This document shows positions 5,861 through 12,313 of a DNA stretch of 12,313 nucleotides, one piece after another. How positions within the stretch are numbered: the stretch's first letter is position 1; each line of letters begins with the position of its first letter. A program made the translations under genes and the position numbers. The notes under the pieces are model-generated. The model worked only from the letters and a program-made list of their open reading frames with translations. It did not search any database and was not told the origin of the DNA. Source of the stretch: Bacilli bacterium (lineage in GTDB: Bacteria; Bacillota_I; Bacilli_A; RF39; UBA660); contig JAEDJI010000021.1 in the NCBI GenBank assembly GCA_016296435.1, positions 1 through 12,313 of the forward strand. Direction: 5' to 3'.

Positions 5861-7762
5861 TTATATCTTATAATCATCTTCTAAAGAGAACTCGACATTT
5901 TCTTCAATCCATTCTTTTCTAGGCTCTACTTTATCACCCATTAAGACACCTACTCTTTTTTCCGCTAATGAAGCGTCGTCAATGTTTACTTTTATAAGTG
6001 TTCTTGTAAGAGGATTCATCGTTGTTTCCCATAGTTGTTCAGCATTCATTTCCCCAAGTCCTTTATATCTTTGTATTTCACATTTTTTATCTTTGGTTTT
6101 TTCTCTTAATTCTTCATTAGTATAAGCATAGTCTATTTGTTTTCCACTTGTTATTTTAAATAATGGTGGCATTGCTATGTATAGTTTTCCTAGTTCAATT
6201 AATGGACGCATATATCTATAGAAGAATGTAAGTAACAAACACTGAATATGAGCACCATCGTCATCAGCATCGGTCATTATTATTACTTTGTCATATTCTA
6301 TATCTTCTTTAGCAAAGTTTGAACCTGATCCTGCGCCAATTGTATAAATTATTGTATTTAGTTCTTCATTTTTTAGAATATCTTCAAATTTAGCTTTTTC
6401 AGTATTTAAAACTTTACCTCTTAATGGTAGAATTGCTTGAAAATTTCTATTTCTTCCTTGTTTTGCTGATCCTCCAGCTGAATCTCCTTCAACTAAGAAA
6501 AGTTCATTTTTTGTCTTATCTTTTTTACTAGCAGGAGTAAGTTTTCCTGACATTAGTTTTTCTTTAGCATTTTTATTTTTTCCTTTTCTTATTTCTTCAC
6601 GAGCTTTTCTAGCAGCTTCGCGTGCCAGTTTACTTTTTAATGATTTATCTATTATATCAGTTGCAACTTTTTTATTTTCTTCAAGAAAAAATGATAGTTT
6701 TTCTGTTGCAATTGATTCTACTGCAGTCCTTGCTGTTGGACTTCCTAGTTTTGACTTTGTTTGTCCTTCAAATTGCAGTAATGATTCCGGTATTTTTAGA
6801 GATATAATAGCGGTTAGTCCCTCACGTACATCTGAGCCATCAAATGCTTTATCTTTGGCCTTAAGAAAATTATTGTTTTTTGCATAGTCATTAAATACTT
6901 TTGTAAGTGCTGTTTTAAATCCTACTTCATGTGTTCCTCCATCTATCGTTTTGACATTATTTACGAATGATATTATATTTTCACTATATGAATCGGTATA
7001 TTGAAAGGCAATATCGACTTCAATATCATTTTTAGTTCCTGTTATTGTGTGAACTTTATGAAGTGGTGTTTTATTTTCATTAATCATTTCAACAAAGGCT
7101 GACAATCCATCTTCGTAGAAAAATTTATCATGTTTTTTATTTTCAATGTCAATTAATTCAATTGTTAGACCCTTAAGAAGAAATGCAGATTCTTGCATTC
7201 TTTCCGCAATTGTTGTATATGAGAAGTTTATACTTTGAAATATTTCTTTATCTGGCAAAAATCTTACTGTTGTTCCAGTTTTATTTGTAGTTCCAATTTT
7301 AGTAAGTGGTTTTGCTACTCTACCACCATTTTCAAAGCGCATATTATATTCATAACCTTCTCTTCTTATTGTTAGCTCTAACCATTCTGATAAGGCATTT
7401 ACTACTGATGAACCAACACCATGTAGTCCTCCAGATACTTTATATCCGCTTGTTTCAAATTTTCCTCCAGCATGTAGAATTGTAAATATTACTTCCGGAG
7501 TTGATTTGCCACTTGCATGCATTCCAGTTGGCAGTCCACGCCCATGATCTTCTATTTCAACACTACCATCTGGATATAGAGTTATTTTGATATAGTTACC
7601 AAAACCATTTATTACTTCATCTATAGAGTTATCAACAATTTCCCAGACTAAATGGTGTAGACCTCTTTTATCAGTTGAACCAATGTACATACCAGGTCTT
7701 TTTCTTACAGCATCTAATCCTTCGAGTATCTTTATACTATTTTCATCATATTTTAGTGCCAT
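5861..7762 (-). CDS. parE: DNA topoisomerase IV subunit B (ParE)
   Basis: ParE is the ATPase subunit of topoisomerase IV, which pairs with ParC to unlink daughter chromosomes. The 633-residue product shows the GHKL ATPase motifs (EIVDNSIDE with base E41, DHGRGLPTG, HAGGKF then GGLHGVGSSVVNALS) and the QTK loop (EGQTKSKLGSP). The Toprim site follows: EGDSAGGSAKQGRNRNFQAI at about residue 430 and MTDADDDGAHI at about 500. Wording such as SAKQGRNRNFQAILPLRGKVLNTEKAK fits ParE better than GyrB. DADDDG replaces the usual DADTDG but keeps the metal-binding acids. I choose MALKYDEN because AAGGAG lies 9 nt upstream. Two further ATGs lie just before it, and a start 16 codons further upstream has no such site. 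parC, the usual next gene, is absent, and a sugar transferase gene takes its place. Confidence 0.93.
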   Translation of the reverse strand: MALKYDENSIKILEGLDAVRKRPGMYIGSTDKRGLHHLVWEIVDNSIDEVINGFGNYIKITLYPDGSVEIEDHGRGLPTGMHASGKSTPEVIFTILHAGGKFETSGYKVSGGLHGVGSSVVNALSEWLELTIRREGYEYNMRFENGGRVAKPLTKIGTTNKTGTTVRFLPDKEIFQSINFSYTTIAERMQESAFLLKGLTIELIDIENKKHDKFFYEDGLSAFVEMINENKTPLHKVHTITGTKNDIEVDIAFQYTDSYSENIISFVNNVKTIDGGTHEVGFKTALTKVFNDYAKNNNFLKAKDKAFDGSDVREGLTAIISLKIPESLLQFEGQTKSKLGSPTARTAVESIATEKLSFFLEENKKVATDIIDKSLKSKLAREAARKAREEIRKGKNKNAKEKLMSGKLTPASKKDKTKNELFLVEGDSAGGSAKQGRNRNFQAILPLRGKVLNTEKAKFEDILKNEELNTIIYTIGAGSGSNFAKEDIEYDKVIIMTDADDDGAHIQCLLLTFFYRYMRPLIELGKLYIAMPPLFKITSGKQIDYAYTNEELREKTKDKKCEIQRYKGLGEMNAEQLWETTMNPLTRTLIKVNIDDASLAEKRVGVLMGDKVEPRKEWIEENVEFSLEDDYKI

Positions 7763-7781
7763 ATTCATCATCTCCTTTTTT

Positions 7782-7810
7782 ATTATATCATTAAAAGTGT
7801 TTATTTCCAA
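7782..7810 (-). promoter_or_regulatory. Candidate parE promoter, almost leaderless
   Basis: TTGGAA (7805-7810), a 17-bp spacer and perfect TATAAT (7782-7787). The predicted start of transcription falls at the parE ribosome binding site, leaving only about 12 nt before MALKYDEN. Either the message is near-leaderless or the true promoter lies further upstream. Confidence 0.4.
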
Positions 7811-7865
7811 AGGAAAATAATTAAGTTGACATTTGTTTATTGTTATTATTAAATTGTAAGTTTAC

Positions 7866-7893
7866 AAAGTAAAGACTCATCAATGATGAGTCT
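7866..7893 (-). terminator. Terminator hairpin overlapping the nrdG stop codon
   Basis: In minus-strand RNA, AGACUCAUC-AUU-GAUGAGUCU (arms 7885-7893 and 7873-7881) is a 9-bp stem with a 3-nt loop starting inside the TAG stop of nrdG. It is followed by an interrupted U-tract (UUUACUUU), so termination may be partial. Confidence 0.6.
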
Positions 7894-8389
7894 AATTGTT
7901 TGATATTTCTACTACTTGTCCTTTTTTAAGAGTCTTTTTTATATCTATTACTCTTTGGTTTGAAGAACCAGCATATTTTAATTTAGGATTTTTTTGTTCC
8001 TCAATGAATTGTCCATCTACTAAGTAGTCAATGTATTTTAGTATTTCCTTATCTTTCAAATTGTTTTCATAATTGAATCCTGTCCATACCCATATTGTTT
8101 TTTCTGGATATGTTTCCTTAAATTTTTTTGCTAGTTTTGTAGATGCATCAATATTTTTTGGATGAAGTGGTTCTCCCCCTAGTATTGAAAGTCCTTCAAT
8201 GTACTCTTTTTGTGCCAGTTCTAATATATGGTCTATTACTTTATCTGTTAGTTCTTGTCCCCCATTAAAATCATGCGTCTCAGGATTAAAGCAATTTTTA
8301 CAATTGAATGTGCATCCTTGCATAAATATTGACACTCTAACTCCTGGCCCATTTGATATATCCATTTTACGAATTTTGTTGTATCTCAT
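7892..8389 (-). CDS. nrdG: Anaerobic ribonucleotide reductase activating protein NrdG
   Basis: NrdG is a radical-SAM enzyme that uses a [4Fe-4S] cluster to cleave S-adenosylmethionine and install the glycyl radical on NrdD. The 165-residue product has the cluster motif C26-x3-C30-x2-C33 (GCTFNCKNC), the SAM-binding LGGEPLHP segment, and WVWTGFNYE and YLVDGQF, which are typical of NrdG. The length is normal. The ATG follows the nrdD stop by a single base, and its ribosome binding site (AAGGAAG) lies inside the nrdD coding end, so translation is probably coupled. A hairpin at the stop codon ends the operon before parE. Confidence 0.96.
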   Translation of the reverse strand: MRYNKIRKMDISNGPGVRVSIFMQGCTFNCKNCFNPETHDFNGGQELTDKVIDHILELAQKEYIEGLSILGGEPLHPKNIDASTKLAKKFKETYPEKTIWVWTGFNYENNLKDKEILKYIDYLVDGQFIEEQKNPKLKYAGSSNQRVIDIKKTLKKGQVVEISNN

Positions 8390-8390
8390 T

Positions 8391-10544
8391 TTAGTCTTCC
8401 TTATTATCCAAGTGTAGAACGCGTTCTTTTATTTCTTGAGTTCTTCCTCTATTCCAAAATTTTGTACCAATGTATCCACATGTACGTCTTGCAACATTTA
8501 AAGTGTTATGATCTTTATTACCACATTGTGGACAGTACCATTCAAGATCATCGTTTAGTAAAATTTCTCCGTCGAATCCACAGTTTTGACAATAATCTGA
8601 TTTTGTATTTAGTTCAGCATACATAATATTGTCATATATGAATTTAATTACCTCGATAACAGCATCAATATTGTTTTGTAGATTTGGAGTTTCAATATAT
8701 GATATTGCTCCACCAGGTGAAAGGTTTTGAAACTCACTTTCAAGTTTTAGTTTTGTGAATGCATCTATTTCTTCGAATACTGGTACGTGATAAGAGTTTG
8801 TTATATAGTCACGATTTGTTATTCCTTTAATTACTCCGAATCTGTCTCTTAAACATTTTGCAAATTTATATGTTGTACTTTCCAGTGGTGTTCCATATAC
8901 ACTATAATCAATATTTTCTTTTTCTTTCCATTCTTTACATTTATCATTCATTCTTTTCATCACTTTAATAGCAAATTCTTTCCCTATACCATTATCAGTA
9001 TGAGAGTGACCTGTCATATATTTTACACATTCATAAAGACCAGCATATCCAAGTGAAATTGTTGAGTATCCATTATGTAATAAGTCGTGAATACTTGCCC
9101 CTTTTGGAAGTCTTGCAAGTGCTCCATGTTGCCAAAGAATTGGCGCTACATCACTTGTTGCTTTTGATAATCTTTTATGTCTTATTTGAAGTGCTCTATG
9201 ACACAATTCTAGTCTTTCATCAAATATTTTAAAGAATGTTTCTTCATTTTTGTCTGATGATAAAGCTACATCTGGTAAATTTATTGTTACAACCCCTTGA
9301 TTAAATCTACCGTAATATTTTGGTTTACCTTTTTCATCAACATATGGAGTTAAGAATGAGCGACATCCCATACATGGATAGCAGTTACCATTTCCATTTT
9401 TATCTATTTTAAGTTTTAACATCATTTTTTCTGATATATAATCTGGTACCATACGTTTAGCAGTACATTTTGCCGCTAATTCTGTAAGATAATAATATTT
9501 GCTGTCTTCATGAATGTTATCTTCCTCAAGTACATATAGTAATTTAGGAAAAGCTGGTGTTATATAAACTCCTTTTTCATTTTTCATTCCTTCAATTCTT
9601 TGTTTTAAGAATTCTTCAATAATCATAGCTAATTCTTCTTTGTATTCTTTTGTTTCTCCGAGATACATGCAAACACTTAAGAATGGTGCTTGTCCATTAG
9701 TAGTAGTCATTGAATTAACTTGATATTGGAATGTTTGTACACCTGCAGTAATTTCAGTTTTTAGATCTTCTTTTGCAAATTTTTCGCATTGTTCTTTTGA
9801 TAATTTACGTGCTTTATATATTTTTAAATATCTATTATAACTATCTCTTACAAATGGTGCTAAATGTGTAAGTGTTATTGATACTCCACCATATTGACTA
9901 GATGATACTGCAGTTATTATTTGTGTCGCAATTGTTACTGCAGTTAAGAATTTATGAGGTTTTTCAATCATTACTCCATTTATATTTGTACCATTTTGCA
10001 ACATATCCTCTAAATCTATTAAATCACAATTATGAAGTGCATTCTGTGCAAAATAGTCTGCATCATGGAAATGAATTATTCCAGCATCATGTGCTTCTAC
10101 TATATCTTCTGGTAATAAAAATCTTCTAGTAATATCTGTACTTGTTATTCCCGCCAAATAGTCTCTTTGTGTTGTTACTACTTTAGCATTTTTATTTGAA
10201 TTTTCTGTATTCCAATATTCACTTTCTCCATCGATTAGTTCTTTAATTGCTAAGTCAGTAGTGTTACTTTTTCTAACAAGTTCTCTAGTATATCTATAAG
10301 TTATGTATTTTTTAGCCAATTCATATTTACCTATTGACATAAGTTTCATTTCTATAATATCTTGAATGTCTTCAACAAGAATTCTTTTCTTACCAAGTGA
10401 TTCTATATATTTTTCAATATTTCTTATTTGTGTGTGTGATGCTTGTTGGTCTTCCTCAACTTCTTTATTTGCTTTTAATATGGCTGCTTCTATTTTTTCA
10501 GGACAATAATCAACCATGTGTCCATCTCTTTTAATTACTTTCAT
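8391..10544 (-). CDS. nrdD: Anaerobic (class III) ribonucleoside-triphosphate reductase NrdD
   Basis: NrdD reduces ribonucleoside triphosphates to deoxyribonucleotides for DNA synthesis without oxygen. The 717-residue product starts with an ATP-cone allosteric domain (about 1-95: KVIKRDGHMVDYCPEKIEAA). In the catalytic barrel, HFHDADYFAQNALHNCDLID and GNCYPCMGCRSFLTPY hold active-site cysteines. The C-terminus carries a zinc site (CQNCGFDGE...WYCPQCGN) and the glycyl-radical loop ARRTCGYIG, with the radical glycine at about G690. I start at MKVIKRDG because AGGAGGAG lies 5 nt upstream; an upstream in-frame ATG lacks such a site. It forms an operon with nrdG. Upstream are a -10 box and a palindrome shared with the divergent Crp/Fnr-type gene, suggesting activation by that regulator. 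Confidence 0.97.
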   Translation of the reverse strand: MKVIKRDGHMVDYCPEKIEAAILKANKEVEEDQQASHTQIRNIEKYIESLGKKRILVEDIQDIIEMKLMSIGKYELAKKYITYRYTRELVRKSNTTDLAIKELIDGESEYWNTENSNKNAKVVTTQRDYLAGITSTDITRRFLLPEDIVEAHDAGIIHFHDADYFAQNALHNCDLIDLEDMLQNGTNINGVMIEKPHKFLTAVTIATQIITAVSSSQYGGVSITLTHLAPFVRDSYNRYLKIYKARKLSKEQCEKFAKEDLKTEITAGVQTFQYQVNSMTTTNGQAPFLSVCMYLGETKEYKEELAMIIEEFLKQRIEGMKNEKGVYITPAFPKLLYVLEEDNIHEDSKYYYLTELAAKCTAKRMVPDYISEKMMLKLKIDKNGNGNCYPCMGCRSFLTPYVDEKGKPKYYGRFNQGVVTINLPDVALSSDKNEETFFKIFDERLELCHRALQIRHKRLSKATSDVAPILWQHGALARLPKGASIHDLLHNGYSTISLGYAGLYECVKYMTGHSHTDNGIGKEFAIKVMKRMNDKCKEWKEKENIDYSVYGTPLESTTYKFAKCLRDRFGVIKGITNRDYITNSYHVPVFEEIDAFTKLKLESEFQNLSPGGAISYIETPNLQNNIDAVIEVIKFIYDNIMYAELNTKSDYCQNCGFDGEILLNDDLEWYCPQCGNKDHNTLNVARRTCGYIGTKFWNRGRTQEIKERVLHLDNKED

Positions 10545-10573
10545 TTTTACTCCTCCTAGTTTTTTACATTTCA

Positions 10574-10579
10574 ATTATA
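10574..10579 (-). promoter_or_regulatory. nrdDG -10 box lacking a -35 partner
   Basis: Perfect TATAAT on the minus strand. Transcription would start near 10567-10568. The region 16-19 bp upstream (about 10595-10602) has nothing like TTGACA. The 16-bp palindrome is centred 41-42 bp upstream of the start, the position of class II Crp/Fnr activation. Confidence 0.6.
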
Positions 10580-10601
10580 TAATTTTGTCTAAAAATGTTA
10601 T

Positions 10602-10617
10602 TGTTGCAATTGCAACA
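10602..10617. promoter_or_regulatory. 16-bp palindromic operator, probable Crp/Fnr-type site
   Basis: TGTTGCAATTGCAACA is a perfect palindrome in the nrdD-regulator intergenic region. Its length and twofold symmetry suit a Crp/Fnr dimer. Half-site TGTTGCAA differs from the E. coli FNR (TTGAT) and CRP (TGTGA) half-sites. It is not an NrdR box, which has the consensus ACACWATATATTGWGT. It spans the -35 box of the regulator promoter and lies at about -41.5 from the nrdD start, so repression of one and activation of the other is inferred. Confidence 0.65.
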
Positions 10618-10638
10618 TTTATAAAAAAATGATAAAAT
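10610..10638 (+). promoter_or_regulatory. Promoter of the Crp/Fnr-type regulator
   Basis: TTGCAA (10610-10615), a 17-bp spacer and TAAAAT (10633-10638). Transcription would start near 10645, about 12 nt before the ATG. The -35 box is the right half of the palindrome, so binding there would block RNA polymerase (autorepression, inferred). Confidence 0.55.
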
Positions 10639-10656
10639 ATTTTTTAGAGGGATATT

Positions 10657-11295
10657 ATGAATGATTTATTTAAAGGAATACATCCTAGTAAACACGGATT
10701 TTTATTAAAAATGTTAGAAGCTTCTAGTTTACATTTTAGTGTAAATGAACTAGTGTCAAATAAGATAAAAATGAATAATTATATTGCAATTGTAAAAACT
10801 GGTTATCTTCATATTATAAAGACTGATAGTTATGGTAATAGGTCTTTAGTTGAAGTACTTGATGAGGGAGATATTTTTGGTACAAATATATCTAATTTAG
10901 TTAATAGTGATTATGATGTTATTGCTAAAGAAGATTCTTTGGTTATTTTTATTGATACTGCTTATATATATAGTAATGCTAATATTAATTCTTCAATTTT
11001 TAGTCAATTTTTAATTAATTTATTAGAGATTACACAAAAGAAATTGAGTATAAATAATGAAAGAGTTGATATTTTAACTAATAAAACTATTAGAAATAAA
11101 CTTCTTTCTTATTTTAAACATTCTTATATGGATACAAATGCTAGGATTGTATATATTCCTTCTACTTTTACTGCTCTTGCTGATTATTTAGCAATTGACA
11201 GGAGTGCAATGAGCAGAGAACTTAAAAACTTAAAAGATGAAGGGCTTATTGAAATAAAAAACAAGAAAATAAAGTTACTTTATTTTCCGGAATAG
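10657..11295 (+). CDS. Crp/Fnr-family transcriptional regulator, cysteine-free
   Basis: The 212-residue product has the two-domain family plan. An N-terminal beta-roll effector domain (about 20-115) shows YIAIVKTGYLHIIKTDSYG and VLDEGDIFG. A long dimer helix (about 118-142) follows, then a C-terminal winged helix (about 145-210) with helix-turn-helix TALADYLAIDRSAMSRELKN and wing DEGLIEIKNKKIKLLYF. It contains no cysteine, so it cannot bind an Fe-S cluster as FNR does. The RS pair of the cAMP pocket of CRP is also not evident. The recognition helix keeps the SR pair of FNR (ETISR becomes SAMSR) but not its glutamate, in line with a different half-site. The ribosome binding site AGAGGG lies 6 nt upstream. 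It is divergent from nrdDG and probably controls it in response to an unknown redox or metabolic signal. Confidence 0.88.
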   Translation: MNDLFKGIHPSKHGFLLKMLEASSLHFSVNELVSNKIKMNNYIAIVKTGYLHIIKTDSYGNRSLVEVLDEGDIFGTNISNLVNSDYDVIAKEDSLVIFIDTAYIYSNANINSSIFSQFLINLLEITQKKLSINNERVDILTNKTIRNKLLSYFKHSYMDTNARIVYIPSTFTALADYLAIDRSAMSRELKNLKDEGLIEIKNKKIKLLYFPE

Positions 11296-11296
11296 T

Positions 11297-11324
11297 AAAG
11301 AACACTAAAATAATGTGCTTTTTT
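11297..11324. terminator. Convergent terminator between the regulator and the prolyl-tRNA editing gene
   Basis: AAAG-aa-CAC (11297-11305) pairs with GTG-CTTT (11315-11321) as a 7-bp stem with a 2-nt bulge and a 9-nt loop, followed by a T-run to 11324 on the plus strand. The reverse direction also has A-rich flanks, so it may act both ways. The stem is weak. Confidence 0.45.
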
Positions 11325-11325
11325 A

Positions 11326-11802
11326 TTATAATTCAATTACTTCGTAGTTATAATCTAAATCATCAAATATTTTTAACATATCTTCTACTGTTATAAAGAT
11401 AGTCGCAGTATTATCATTTGGATGAAATGTTATTAGTTTTTCATTCATTATTTCTTTATCAATATAGATATTAATATCATGATCTTTATTATTCAACAAT
11501 CCAAATATTGATACTGTCCCTGGTTTTAATCCTAGTTTTTCAATTAGTTGTTCTTCTTTTGCAAAGTGAAGTTTATCATTAATTATTTCATTCATCTTTT
11601 TTATATCTAGTCTTTTGCTATCATCCATTATAATTAGATAAAATTTTTTATCTTTTTTATTTGCCATAAACATAGTCTTGGAACGAATTCCTTCTTTTCC
11701 TTCAATATATTTATCTGCCTCTTCAGTTGTAATCGCAGGTGGATGATAAATTATTTCATATTTCATTTTTTTATTTTTTAAATATTCTAGTACTTTTTTC
11801 AT
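11326..11802 (-). CDS. Prolyl-tRNA editing protein, ProX/YbaK (EbsC) family
   Basis: Proteins of this domain (YbaK/aminoacyl-tRNA deacylase) clear mischarged tRNA, for example Ala- or Cys-tRNA(Pro), in the cytoplasm. The 158-residue stand-alone domain has HPPAITTEEADKYI at the N-terminus, then GIRSKTMFM with the conserved lysine K42, KPGTVSIFGLLN in the middle and FHPNDNTATIFI near the end. This wording matches the ProX (ProXp-ala-like) branch better than the YbaK branch. Amino-acid specificity is inference. The nearest good ribosome binding site (AAAAAAGGAG) is about 17 nt from the ATG, which is unusually far. It lies inside an upstream 37-codon ORF in the same frame whose TAA is 3 nt before this ATG. 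Translation may therefore rely on re-initiation. Confidence 0.88.
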   Translation of the reverse strand: MKKVLEYLKNKKMKYEIIYHPPAITTEEADKYIEGKEGIRSKTMFMANKKDKKFYLIIMDDSKRLDIKKMNEIINDKLHFAKEEQLIEKLGLKPGTVSIFGLLNNKDHDINIYIDKEIMNEKLITFHPNDNTATIFITVEDMLKIFDDLDYNYEVIEL

Positions 11803-11805
11803 ATT

Positions 11806-11919
11806 TTATATTTTACAATCTCCTTTTTTAGTACAATTATAGTTAATTAAATTATTAATATTTGTTTTCGTTTTACCTAAAAATATTTGTGTATCTAAAT
11901 TTAGTTGTCTTTTTTTCAT
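11806..11919 (-). CDS. Putative 37-aa small ORF directly upstream of the tRNA editing gene
   Basis: ATG with a modest ribosome binding site (AAAGAG, 4 nt upstream) opens 37 codons, then TAA. The product starts MKKRQLNLDTQIFLGK and ends NYNCTKKGDCKI. It is Lys/Asn-rich and hydrophilic, with two cysteines near the C-terminus and no membrane segment. It is in the same frame as the ProX gene, separated only by TAA-AAT, and contains that gene's Shine-Dalgarno sequence within its KKGD codons. It may be a leader ORF that couples translation, a real small protein, or a chance frame in AT-rich DNA. No homologue is recognised. Confidence 0.4.
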   Translation of the reverse strand: MKKRQLNLDTQIFLGKTKTNINNLINYNCTKKGDCKI

Positions 11920-12056
11920 AATACTCTTTATTTTTGATTCAAAAAGCAATTAAACTTTATAAAAGATATTATCTATTTATAAATAAATTATTATATTGTT
12001 CATTAGTTTACTGTTTGATAAGAAAAGTTACTCTAATTACTCCTGTTATTATTATA
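11920..12056. other. AT-rich stretch without a clear gene
   Basis: I find no convincing gene, RNA or terminator here. A 24-codon minus-strand frame starting MFNYIKINDIIITG runs from the neighbouring remnant into this stretch and ends near 12020, but it has no ribosome binding site. The short inverted repeat TTTTTGA-T-TCAAAAA near 11930-11945 is not followed by a T-run on either strand. Confidence 0.5.
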
Positions 12057-12313
12057 TCATTTATTTTTATATAATTGAACATTCTTTTTTATAGTGCCAT
12101 TTATTATGGTTGGAGTAGCATTACAAAACACACATATAAATTCTATCTTCTTTTTTAATTCATCATAAAACTCTAATTCTTTCTTAACAATATAATCTAT
12201 TTAAACATGTCCTTTCTTCAATTAATAAAAAAATACCAACTTCTTTTAGAAATTGATATTTTCTATATTAAATCCAAAACTTCAAAAGTATGGACAGATT
12301 TACCAATGGTGCC
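12057..12313 (-). pseudogene. Possible decayed gene in three shifted frames
   Basis: Three minus-strand frames follow one another without a proper start. One enters from the window edge (GTIGKSVHTFEVLDLI, stop at 12263). The second (12184-12267) reads YRKYQFLKEVGIFLLIEERT and onward. The third (12057-12200) has 47 codons including KKELEFYDELKKKIEF and ICVFCNATPTIINGTIKK. Their amino-acid make-up (Lys, Glu, Asp, Ile, with sensible Pro/Gly/Cys) is more protein-like than random AT-rich sequence. Consecutive frames overlap slightly, as expected for a gene broken by small indels. The family is not recognised. The first frame may alternatively be the true C-terminus of an intact gene outside the window. 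Confidence 0.35.

Noticed and set aside
6622-6807. 61-codon plus-strand open frame antisense to parE
   Set aside because: It is Leu/Phe-rich shadow of the Lys/Glu-rich helical region of ParE; no start signal.
7763-7810. Upstream start of parE (MEINTFND...)
   Set aside because: It lacks a ribosome binding site and covers the -10 box and Shine-Dalgarno of the downstream start. ParE proteins normally begin near the MALKYDEN position.
7826-7855. Plus-strand TTGACA followed by an AT-rich -10-like region
   Set aside because: The -10 match is poor, and no plus-strand gene lies downstream before the regulator about 2.8 kb away.
8199-8417. 72-codon plus-strand frame over nrdG and the nrdD end
   Set aside because: It is antisense to the radical-SAM motifs; no ribosome binding site.
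9902-10129. 75-codon plus-strand frame antisense to nrdD
   Set aside because: It is a shadow of conserved NrdD sequence with no start signal.
12074-12110. Plus-strand TTGAAC with a possible -10 box
   Set aside because: There is no good -10 match at 16-18 bp and no plus-strand reading frame follows.

Overview
The window is very AT-rich. Its ribosome binding sites are mostly strong AGGAGG-type, and every intact frame reads under the standard code. Ten complete recognisable genes end in TAA (six) or TAG (four) and none in TGA. With MurD (cell-wall synthesis), an oxygen-independent class III ribonucleotide reductase, and a ParE of Firmicutes type, this points to an anaerobic, wall-bearing, low-GC Firmicute, probably of the Bacilli/Erysipelotrichia/RF39-like part of the tree. 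The taxonomic placement is inference from composition and gene content.

Layout. Nearly everything is on the minus strand except rpsD and a Crp/Fnr-type regulator. From the left: a gene cut by the window edge encodes a Lys/Thr-rich repeat N-terminus, preceded in transcription order by murD. Just upstream of murD is an unreported-looking 23-residue hydrophobic mini-gene with its own ribosome binding site and a good sigma-A promoter. Then come an internally deleted GNAT acetyltransferase remnant and an rlmD/rumA-type rRNA m5U methyltransferase. A rhomboid protease follows, with a terminator built into its stop codon. Divergent from it is rpsD (ribosomal protein S4), with a consensus promoter and a structured leader of about 160 nt that is likely an autoregulatory S4 site. 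A convergent terminator separates rpsD from a small sugar-phosphate transferase that sits 15 nt behind parE.

Right half: nrdD and nrdG form a one-nucleotide-spaced operon encoding anaerobic reductase and its radical-SAM activase. It is divergent from a cysteine-free Crp/Fnr-family regulator. Between them lies a perfect 16-bp palindrome. By geometry it is centred about 41.5 bp upstream of the inferred nrdD start, whose promoter lacks a -35 box, and it also covers the -35 box of the regulator's own promoter. The simplest reading is that one site activates nrdDG and represses the regulator.

The right end holds a ProX/YbaK-type prolyl-tRNA editing gene, preceded in the same frame by a 37-codon small ORF that stops 3 nt before it. 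Beyond that is a gene-poor stretch with short coding-like frames broken by shifts, probably a decayed gene. No tRNA, rRNA, CRISPR array or insertion sequence was seen. I see no complete novel multi-gene system. The most novel-looking signals are the nrd/Crp dual operator and the two small ORFs.
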